Below are positions 1 through 8,100 of a stretch of DNA of 21,567 nucleotides, in pieces. The stretch lies in the IMG/VR virus record IMGVR_UViG_3300014720_000219, positions 1 to 21,567 of that record; one strand, 5' to 3'. The position numbers and the translations under genes were made by a program. The first letter of the stretch is position 1. Each line of letters begins with the position of its first letter. The stretch comes from a virus. Below the pieces are notes generated by a model. The model made no database searches and was not told the DNA's origin. It worked only from the letters and a program-made list of their open reading frames with translations.

Positions 1-294
1 CCAAACCTTACAAAACTACTTGATACAACTAGGGTAATTATTGAATGCCTTGATAGGGAAGATGCTGCTGCCCAAGATCTAAACTCTTGGATAGCACTTA
101 ATGATATATTAGATGAAAATGGTGACCCCATATCAAAAAATGTATTTTTTCATAATATTAAAGTTTATCAGGCAGATGAAAGTAGGGATATCCTTGAATT
201 AGCCTCTGCCAGAACTTTAGGCTTAAATAAACTTATAATAGAGTATGACTATCATACCCAAGCCGTTGACGCCATTGCCCAGCGGTATACATAA
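1..294 (+). CDS. 3' end of an unrecognised phage protein (neck or tail-completion region)
   Basis: An open frame runs from base 1 to the TAA at 292-294 and gives 97 residues; the start lies outside the window. The fragment is acidic and soluble-looking, with a helical stretch (DTTRVIIECLDRED near residues 8-20) and a beta-rich C-terminal part (NKLIIEYDYHTQAVD near residues 76-90). I do not recognise the family. In long-tailed phages the gene just before the major tail protein is often a head-tail connector or tail terminator, so a neck or tail-completion role is possible from position alone. It is followed by 74 non-coding bases that hold the promoter-like motif of the next gene. Confidence 0.6.
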   Translation, partial: PNLTKLLDTTRVIIECLDREDAAAQDLNSWIALNDILDENGDPISKNVFFHNIKVYQADESRDILELASARTLGLNKLIIEYDYHTQAVDAIAQRYT

Positions 295-298
295 ACGG

Positions 299-307
299 TG
301 TTATAAT
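299..307 (+). promoter_or_regulatory. Extended -10 promoter of the major tail protein gene
   Basis: TGTTATAAT is a perfect extended -10 (TGnTATAAT) in the gap between two genes. No -35-like hexamer lies 17-18 bases upstream, as is common for extended -10 promoters. Initiation about 7 bases downstream would give a leader of roughly 55 bases that ends in the ribosome binding site AAAGAGGTG (355-363) before the ATG at 369. The same nonamer pattern occurs in two other gaps of this window (1784-1792 and 16650-16658), which strengthens the call. Confidence 0.6.
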
Positions 308-368
308 TAATCTGAGGAAACAAACGCCGTACAACTTAATATCTATTTCTATGGAAAGAGGTGAATAA

Positions 369-1007
369 ATGGCATATAGTCGTGGAACATCGACCAACAT
401 TATCGTTGGTGCTGCAGCACTTTTTATTGCAGACACAACTTTAACTCCAGCAACACTGGAATCATTTGACACTGAAGAGTCATTCAAGGAAACCCTTGCT
501 GATGATGCAGATTATACAAATGTAGGTTATACCATGAATGGTCTTGAATTACAGTTCCAACCAGACTTCGGTGAAGTACAGGTTGACCAAATTCTTGACG
601 TTGCTAAACTTTATAAGCAAGGTATGCAAGTAAATCTTGCAACTGCTTTTGCTGAGGCTACCCTTGAGAACCTTCTTTTGGCTCTAGCATTTAACTCAGA
701 CGAACTATCTGGAACAAAGGCATCTAACGCAGGACAGGTTTTAAACCTATCAGGTGGAGATATCGGCGAATGTCCAGTAGAGCGTGGAATTGTTGCAGTA
801 GGACCTGGTACAGGTGACTGCGTAGATTCTCCATTTGTGGAGCGTGTCTACACAGCATACCGTGCTTTGTCAATTGAAAACGTAACAGTTTCAGCAAAGC
901 GTGACGAGGCTTCAATGTTTGAAGTTTCATTCCGTTTGCTACCAGAAGATACTTCAGGTTCATATGGTAAGATCGTTGATCGTACCTTCGGAGACCTATT
1001 GTCTTAA
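369..1007 (+). CDS. Major tail protein (tail tube subunit)
   Basis: A 212-aa protein that should polymerise into the tail tube around the tape measure. I base this on its size, its place just before the chaperone and tape measure genes, and its composition: an N-terminal glycine/alanine segment (TNIIVGAAALFIAD), a middle part rich in acidic and aromatic residues (LELQFQPDFGEVQVDQ), and a beta-rich C-terminal end. The ATG at 369 has a good ribosome binding site, AAAGAGGTG, ending 5 bases upstream. All seven arginine codons are CGT, unlike most nearby genes, which fits high expression. The gene is isolated between its own promoter and a strong terminator, so it can be made in excess over the other tail proteins, as an abundant subunit requires. 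The family is inferred from memory of actinophage tail proteins; no catalytic motif is expected. Confidence 0.85.
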   Translation: MAYSRGTSTNIIVGAAALFIADTTLTPATLESFDTEESFKETLADDADYTNVGYTMNGLELQFQPDFGEVQVDQILDVAKLYKQGMQVNLATAFAEATLENLLLALAFNSDELSGTKASNAGQVLNLSGGDIGECPVERGIVAVGPGTGDCVDSPFVERVYTAYRALSIENVTVSAKRDEASMFEVSFRLLPEDTSGSYGKIVDRTFGDLLS

Positions 1008-1026
1008 TAGTTTTACTATTCAGCAT

Positions 1027-1060
1027 AGCCCATATCTTCGGATGTGGGCTTTGTTGTTTT
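1027..1060 (+). terminator. Intrinsic terminator after the major tail protein gene
   Basis: A 10-bp stem, AGCCCATATC (1027-1036) paired with GATGTGGGCT (1041-1050), has one G-U pair and a UUCG tetraloop (1037-1040), followed by TTGTTGTTTT (1051-1060). Stem, stable loop and T-rich tail are textbook for rho-independent termination. It starts 19 bases after the stop codon of the major tail protein and separates that gene from the chaperone/tape-measure genes. Confidence 0.9.
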
Positions 1061-1061
1061 A

Positions 1062-1070
1062 TGGTAAAAT
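1062..1070 (+). promoter_or_regulatory. Promoter-like motif giving a leaderless chaperone mRNA
   Basis: TGGTAAAAT matches TGnTATAAT with one change and starts 1 base after the T tract of the terminator. The gap to the ATG at 1080 is 9 bases, so transcription would begin at or a few bases before the start codon. No Shine-Dalgarno sequence lies between the motif and the ATG. A restart is needed here because a terminator immediately precedes the gene. Confidence 0.5.
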
Positions 1071-1079
1071 TGAATTTAT

Positions 1080-1775
1080 ATGGCAACTACAATATATAAT
1101 TCTCAAATAGTATATTTATTTGATGGTACGGAATTAGAAATAATACCATTAAAGATTAAGTACTTACGTGAATTTATGCAAACCTTTAAAGAAATAAAAA
1201 ATACAAAAAATGATGATGAAGCCATAGCCGTATTAGTTGAATGTGTGCGGGTATGTATGAAACAGTACTATCCGCCAATATCAAAAACTGTTGAAAACAT
1301 AGAAGATAACATAGATATGCCCACAATATATAAAGTATTAGATACTGCTGCTGGAATTAAGATTAATAAAAAATCAGAAGAGCCAGTTAAAGATCAGGCA
1401 TTAGATAGTGGTCAAACCTGGGAAAATTTAGATCTTGCAAAATTAGAGTCTGAGGTTTTTTTGCTCGGAATATGGAAAGACTATCAAGAACTAGAGACAT
1501 CTTTATCAATGCCAGAATTAATGGCAACCTTAGAGGTAAGTAGAGAATTAGATTATACAGAAAAGAAATTTATGGCTGCAATTCAAGGGGTAGATTTAGA
1601 TAAAGAAACAAATAAGAGTAAAGGTCAAAAAGAATGGGAAGATATGAAAGCCAGAGTATTTAGTAAAGGCAAAACAAATGATAGTAATGATGTTTTAGCA
1701 CTACAAGGTGTTAATGCCCAGAAAGTAGGGTTTGGTATCGGCATGGGATTAGAATACGAAGACCTAACAAAATAG
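1080..1775 (+). CDS. Long tail assembly chaperone (G and T parts fused in one frame)
   Basis: A 231-aa protein with two parts. Residues 1-95 align with the whole chaperone domain of the short paralogue at 1821-2153, with a single one-residue gap (shared MATT start, DGT, PLKI, LR-FM, EC, SK, PT-YK). Residues about 114-231 look like the downstream part of frameshifted chaperones of actinophages (SEVFLLGIWKDYQELETS, MPELMATL, EKKFMAAIQGVDLD, GFGIGMGLEYE). In most relatives this second part is reached only by a programmed frameshift; here the frame is continuous. A run of six A at 1368-1373 encodes Lys97-Lys98 exactly at the junction. The protein should bind the tape measure and recruit tail tube subunits, and is normally absent from the finished virion. 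The start has no ribosome binding site and may be leaderless. Arginine codons are mixed (one CGT, one CGG, two AGA), unlike the short copy. Confidence 0.8.
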   Translation: MATTIYNSQIVYLFDGTELEIIPLKIKYLREFMQTFKEIKNTKNDDEAIAVLVECVRVCMKQYYPPISKTVENIEDNIDMPTIYKVLDTAAGIKINKKSEEPVKDQALDSGQTWENLDLAKLESEVFLLGIWKDYQELETSLSMPELMATLEVSRELDYTEKKFMAAIQGVDLDKETNKSKGQKEWEDMKARVFSKGKTNDSNDVLALQGVNAQKVGFGIGMGLEYEDLTK

Positions 1776-1810
1776 CCTGTTTATGCTATAATTGACATAG
1801 CCTATATAGG
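1772..1810. repeat. Direct repeats and palindrome around the short-chaperone promoter
   Basis: ATAGCCT occurs at 1772-1778 and again at 1797-1803, flanking the -10 motif; GCTAT at 1785-1789 is an inverted match to ATAGC at 1772-1776. A perfect 10-base palindrome, CCTATATAGG, lies at 1801-1810, just after the predicted start of transcription, and runs into the AGGAGG ribosome binding site. The arrangement resembles an operator, but repeats this short can arise by chance in AT-rich DNA. Confidence 0.3.
1784..1792 (+). promoter_or_regulatory. Extended -10 promoter of the short chaperone / tape measure operon
   Basis: TGCTATAAT is a perfect extended -10 in the 45-base gap between the two chaperone genes. 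Initiation near 1799 would leave a leader of about 20 bases with an AGGAGG ribosome binding site (1808-1813) before the ATG at 1821. No convincing -35 is present. This promoter should also supply the tape measure and tail-tip genes downstream, since no terminator is seen before 16649. Confidence 0.6.
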
Positions 1811-1820
1811 AGGATACACA

Positions 1821-2153
1821 ATGGCAACAACAGTACATGAGGGCACAGAACTTACTCTCATTGATGGCACAAAAATCAAGGTACGTCCACTTAAGATTTC
1901 CTTGCTTCGTCCATTTATGAAAAAGTTTGAGCAGGTAGCAGGGGTGGCAGAAGATAATGAAAAGTCAATGACTCTTCTTATTGAATGCGTACAGATTGCT
2001 ATGGAGCAGTACAGTCCAGACTTGTCTAAAGAGATTAGTAAACTAGAAGACGTTTTAGACCTTCCAACAGTTTACAAAATTATTGAAGCCGCTTCTGGAG
2101 TTAAGTTAGCAGATGCAAACGCTCTTCTAAACACAGTGCTTGCAAACAATTAA
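1821..2153 (+). CDS. Short tail assembly chaperone, paralogue of the preceding gene
   Basis: A 110-aa protein that corresponds to the N-terminal (gpG-like) half of the long chaperone, with conserved positions such as LIDGT, RPLKI, LLRPFM, LIECVQIAMEQY, DLPTVYKII and ASGVKL, then a short C-terminal tail. It has no second part: 22 bases after its stop the tape measure gene begins, so no frameshift extension can be encoded here. It has a strong ribosome binding site (AGGAGG, 7 bases from the ATG) and its own extended -10 promoter. Both arginine codons are CGT, as in the major tail protein. These features predict that it is made in larger amounts than the long form, as the short form is in phages that use frameshifting. 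It should coat the tape measure protein during tail assembly. Confidence 0.8.
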   Translation: MATTVHEGTELTLIDGTKIKVRPLKISLLRPFMKKFEQVAGVAEDNEKSMTLLIECVQIAMEQYSPDLSKEISKLEDVLDLPTVYKIIEAASGVKLADANALLNTVLANN

Positions 2154-2175
2154 ATAATAAAAGAGGTGTAAATGA

Positions 2176-5100
2176 ATGGCTGACGTAAATGCTAATATTG
2201 GCGTACAAATTGATACGTCAGCGGCATTGGCAGAACTTAAAAATCTTCAACGTCAGTTAGCAAACTTTCATTCATCAGTGTCAAAAAGCAGCGCTGCTGC
2301 TGCAATGGCACAAAAAGGTTTACAAACCAATCTTTTAAATGCGATAAATGCAACGGGTAAATTCCGTGCACAAATGGGGTTAGTAAGAACCTCAACAGAA
2401 TCATTTACTCACGCACTGGAGACAAACAAACTCTCTATGCGTGAGTATTTCCGTTATGCAGGCGGATCTACAAGAACATTTGGAAGATTATTTAAACAAG
2501 AGTTTAACACGATTGGCAAGGTAGCCGAAGAGCGTGTTAAGAAAATGCAGACCCAATATATTAAGATGGGTCGTGATGCATCTGGAGCAATGAAGGCAAT
2601 TGCAATAACTCCAAATACATTAAATATGAAGGAATACTCCACACAGTTGGCGGTAGCAGCACAAAAACAAGCATTGCTTAATCAATTATTAAAACAAGGA
2701 TCTACCAATCTTTTAAACTTTGGTAAAAATACACAATGGGCAGGACGCCAACTTATGGTTGGTTTTACAATACCGCTTGCTTATTTTGGTACTGCTGCTG
2801 CTAAAACATTTATGGACCTTGAAAAACAGGCTATTAGATTTAAGCGTGTTTATGGAGATATGTTTACAACTACTGATGAAACAAATAAAGCGTTGGCTGA
2901 TATACAACAACTTGCCGAAGAGTTTACAAAATATGGCGTTGCCGTTGTCGATACTATAGAAATGGCAGCAAATGCTGCTGCAATGGGTAAAACAGGAGCA
3001 GAACTTACAGCCCAAGTAGCACAAGCAACACGTCTTGCAGTTCTTGGTGGAGTAGAACAAGCACAGGCATTAGAAACAACAATTTCTGTAACAAATGCTT
3101 TTGGCATAGCAGCAGATGAATTAGCAAATAAAATTAACTTTCTTAACGCAGTTGAAAACCAAACCGTAGTATCTATTGAAGATTTAACAATTGCAATTCC
3201 TAAAGCAGGACCAGTTGTTAAACAACTTGGCGGATCGGTTGAAGATTTAGCATTTTTCTTAACTGCCATGAAAGAAGGCGGTATTAATGCATCAGAGGGT
3301 GCTAACGCACTTAAGTCTGGTCTTGCATCATTAATTAATCCAACAGATAAAGCATCAAAAATGCTTGCTGGTATGGGAATTAATATTAAAGCAATAGTTG
3401 AAGGAAATGCTGGAAATATTAGAGAAACAGTTATAGATTTTGCTCAAGCCTTAGACACACTAGATCCACTTAATCGTGCTAGAGCAATTGAGCAATTGTT
3501 TGGTAAGTTCCAGTTTTCAAGATTATCAACTCTATTTCAAAACGTAACAAAAGACGGAACACAGGCTGCAAGAGTATTAGAACTTGCAGGGGCATCAATT
3601 GAAGAACTTGCTATATTATCTGAACGAGAATTAGGTGTATTAGAAGATGCTATTGGAACTGATTTTAGAGAATCAGTTGAAAAACTTAAACTTGCTATAG
3701 CACCAATAGGAAAAACATTTTTAGAAGCAGTAACGCCAATTGTTAAGGTAATTGGTAGATTATTAGAAAAGTTTAATAATCTTGGAGATGGCACAAAGAA
3801 ATTCCTTGTTGTAGCAACAACACTTGTTGGAGTAATTGGTCCAGTATTGTTGATGACATTTGGTTTACTTGCTAATGGTGTTGCAAATATAATTAAATTG
3901 TTCATAACAATGCGTTCTGGATTTTTAAGGGCAGGGACAAATACAAACCTTCTTGCACAACAAACTCAGTATTTAAATAGTGAACAACTAGAAGCAGCCA
4001 CAGTAGCAGCATCATTAAACCAAGCCCACACCCGTTTAACACAATCCTTTTCAGCAGAAACAACAGCAGTAAGATTATTACGTCAAGCATACATTGATGC
4101 AACAATAGCGGCAACAAACTTTGCAAGAGCAAATCCTGGAATGATGATGCCAGGTGGAAAATTTAGTCCACCCAAGAAATTTGCAAGAGGTGTAACTGAA
4201 GTTCCAGGAAGTGGAAATAAAGATACAGTTGCTTCTATGCTTACTCCTGGAGAAGCAGTAATTCCTGCACCAGTTGCACAAGATGATAGATTTAAACCAT
4301 TAATTGCAGCACTTGTATCTGGAGAAATTAAACAATATAAAAAGGGTGTAACTAGTGCTGGAGATGATTATGCACATGTTGGTGGAATGAAAAATATGGA
4401 TATTGATAAATTATTACAAGATCCAAGAATTAGTGCATTAGAAAAACAAAAACTTGCAACATATAGACAAATTTTAATTTCACAAGGAAAGCCTACAATA
4501 ATACCATCTTATGGATCACTAGCCTATTCATTTGATCCAGCATTAAATAAGGCTATGGCAAAAGGAGGGGTTCCATTTTCATCATTTGAAGCGGCTTGGA
4601 CTAGTCGTGGTCCAGATAAATGGATATCTTCAAATATTCCTGCATCTCAAGCCAGTGTAGTTGATAGCGCTATACTCAAACAAATAAAGGCTTCTGGCGT
4701 TACAAAAGTAACTGATGCAATGGTAGATCAAGCATTTAAAAATCTTCCACCAGAAATTAAATCAAGTTCTGGATATACACAAATGTCTGCATTACATTCA
4801 CAGTTAGGATCTTATGGAATTGGAAGAGGTTTAGGGTCTAATCCTAAAACTTCTGAAGCCATTTTACAAGAAGCCAAGAAAAAGGGTTATATAAAAGATT
4901 ATAAAATTGAAACAAGAACTACAAGCAAGGGGACTTTAGGAACTAAATCAATTATTATTACAAACTTAGATGGAACTCAAGTAAATCTTGGTAGGGGATC
5001 AAAAACAAATAGACAATATATTTCTGATACACAAGATACAAGAAGAAAATCTGGAATTATAACAGGTCAAAGCAGTAGAGCAAAATCTCCAGCACTTAGT

Positions 5101-8100
5101 GTCGTTGGTGGTGGATCAAGTGATGTAAGACAAGTTGCAGTTGGTAAAAACGAATCAATTCTTAATAAAAAAACAACTTCGACGCTTCGTTCTGGTAAAT
5201 CAGTTTTTGTTCCAGGAATGGGAAGACTTGGACTTATTGGTGCAGATGATGGAATACCAGGAGGACAAACACGGGCTGGTGTAAGAAATATACCTTTCTC
5301 AAGTGCTTCAGGTATGCGTGTTCCAGAGTCACAAATGAATAGGCTAATTGAGTCATTAGATAAGAATACAAAAGTAACAGATGACGGAACACAAACAACA
5401 ACTAAATTAGCTAAAGAACAAAAGCGTGAAGTAAGAGCACAACGTGCAGGAGCAGTAGGAAGAGTTGCTGGTCCCGTGGCTGGAATTGCAGGTATTGGAG
5501 CAATGGCAGGATTTATGACTGGCAACAATAATATAGGTATGGCAATGATGGGTATTTCTGCTCTTGCAACTATTGCCCCTATGCTTACAAATCCATTAGG
5601 TTTATTTGTTGCTGGATTAGTTGCAGTAACAGCCATGATTTGGAAAATGAATAGAGATGTAGAAAAGGCTAGACAAGAGGGAGTTAATCTTGCCAAGTCT
5701 ATGAATATGACATCTGAAAAATTAAAAAATCTTTCAGTTATAACTAATACCGTAAGTGCTACAGAGGCTGCAGATAGAAGACGTCAAACCACATTAACTG
5801 GACAAAGTGCTGTACAAAGAAAATTTGGTCAAAATGTACTTGGTAGCGATTTTGGTAAAGGTTTAATTGCAGATATTGAAAAACAAGCCAAGGTTGGTCA
5901 AAGTGTTCAACAAATTGGAGAAAACCTTTCTAATAGTCTTGCTTATGCAATTGTTCAAGGCGTAGTTACAACAGAGCAAGCAAGAAGCATTGCAGCAGCA
6001 CTTGGACAAGAATTACAAAGTTATGAAATACCAGCAATTGTTAGTGGAAAACTTACAACACTTCTTGGACCAAATGGAGAAAACTTAGCCACAGACCCAC
6101 TTCAGGTTACACTTGCAATTCAAGAAGAGTCTATGCAAAAACAGGCTGATTTCTTTAAAACCGCTTTAGAAAACATACAACCAACTGGATTTAACTCTAC
6201 GGCAACAATACTTGGAGCAACGGGTGTTGGTGCAGCAGGAGGCGCTGCAATTGGCTCAACAGCCTTTGGTATTGGTGCAATACCAGGTGCAATTTTAGGG
6301 GGTACTGTAGGTGCTATTGGTGGAATAGGCGCTGCCTATAGTATGAAAGGACCAAAAGAAGAAAACGCTAAACTTGGTGCAGCAGCGCTACAACTTGGAT
6401 TAGAACAAGTAACTATGAACAATGGTTTAGTAGATGCACTTAATAAACAATATGATATTAAAGTTAAAATGGCTAAAACAGATGCAGAAATTAAAAAAAT
6501 TGAAGAAGAAAGAAAGAGTGCATTAGATACATTAAACGCAAAAAATGCAGAAGCCTTAAAACTTCTTATTTCACAAAAAGATGCTTTTGGTCCAGATATA
6601 TTTAAAAAAGGAATTGATGCAGCAGTAAACTCTTTATACAAAGAGGGACCAATGAAAGTCTTTGCTGACCAAGCAATTAAAGATTTAGAAGGTATTACTA
6701 ACTCAGACTTTAAAGCATTTGTTCAAATTGAATTTGCTAGTGGATCACTTGATCCAGTTACTGTATCTAAACTTGCAAAAAATAAAGAACTTCAAACAAA
6801 ATTTACATTACTTGCTGAACAAAAAGGTAGTGAAAATGCAAATATGATTCTACAACTTCTTATGAAGTCTGGAGTGTCAGATACTAATCTTCCTATCTTT
6901 ATGGACATTATAAATAATGATCCAAAGAATTTTGACAAAAATTTAAAGGCAATTGAAGTTATTTCTAATATGGAACAAAAATATGGAATTAGACTTGATT
7001 TAAACACTAATGGAGAAAAAAAATTCGAGGCTACTAAAAAAATACTTGATGATTTAGTAGGAATGCCAGAAGAAATTACAAAAGATGGTTTACTTGACCT
7101 TAAGGTGAAAGATCCAAAAACATATAATGCGATTATGGCTAACTGGAATACTCTTGTTGGAACTTCCGATACAATAAATAGAACAGTAATAATTGATTTT
7201 GTTACATCACAAGATGACAATGTATTAATGCAATATTTAACTACAAAAGGTTTAACCAACCTACCATATTCAATGCAATATCTTCGTGCTAGATATGGGG
7301 AAGAGGCAGCAGCCTGGAATGTTGGAAGACAGGGTAAAATTAAAAATAAAATACCAGGAGACGAAGATGATAGCAGTAGTGGTGGTAAAGAAGACACCAC
7401 ACTTAATGAACTTTTAAAGAAATTAAAATTAACAAGAGATGCAAGCATAAATGCTCAAGGCGGACTAAAAGAACTTAGAAGAGTAATGAAAAATGCTGGT
7501 GGAGATCTTAAAGTATTTAATGGACTTAACCAAGCCCTTGCAAAAATGGGTGCAGAAAGTGATTTTATTAATTTTATTGGTGGAATGGATAATGCTTTAG
7601 AAGCAGCCTATGTAAACGCCGACAAACTTAAACAAGGAATTATAGAATTAACTGATGACGGAATACTTGCAATGAAGGCTTATCAAGAGGCTCAAATAGG
7701 TGCATTTAGTGTTACCGCTGCTTTAGGAATTACAGAAACCATCAAACAAAGAGATGCTTTTGTAAAATTAACTGCCGCTGGAGTTTCTGCAGCAGATGCA
7801 TTAGAAATGATGGCAGATTCAAACTTTATGCTTTCTATTGCTCAAAGAGCGGGAACAGAAGAAGTTAAAGACCTTATTGAGCAATATAATTTATTAAAGT
7901 CAACAGTTAAAACGACACAAGATATAATAAACCCAGAAAAAAGTTTTAAAGATTTAATGGATGAAAATATGAAATATTATGATTTTCTTGAAAGAGAAGC
8001 CAGAGCACAATATGAACCACAAATTGAATCATTAAATAAATTAATAGATACTAATGAAAGATTAATTGATGTGCAGCAAAGAGTTATTGAAGAAAACTAT

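Noticed and set aside
351-368. Five-codon open frame (MERGE) ending right before the major tail protein ATG
   Set aside because: It contains the ribosome binding site of the tail gene itself and has no binding site of its own; probably chance.
2172-2183. ATG four bases upstream of the tape measure start
   Set aside because: Out of frame with the tape measure and stops after three codons.
2713-3269. Overlapping open frames on both strands within the early tape measure gene
   Set aside because: They lie wholly inside a clear gene of a known family, and their composition is that of frame shadows.
5461-5649. Hydrophobic stretch that could be a holin or other membrane gene
   Set aside because: It is in frame within the tape measure protein, which usually carries such segments, and has no separate start signals.
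5067-5696. Long open frame on the - strand (209 codons) inside the tape measure gene
   Set aside because: It mirrors the tape measure coding frame, is rich in Ser/Ala/Pro/Ile without any recognisable domain, and has no ribosome binding site or promoter.
6792-7448. Long open frame on the - strand (218 codons) inside the tape measure gene
   Set aside because: Also a shadow of the AT-rich tape measure frame; Ser/Phe/Leu-rich composition typical of reverse-strand reading.
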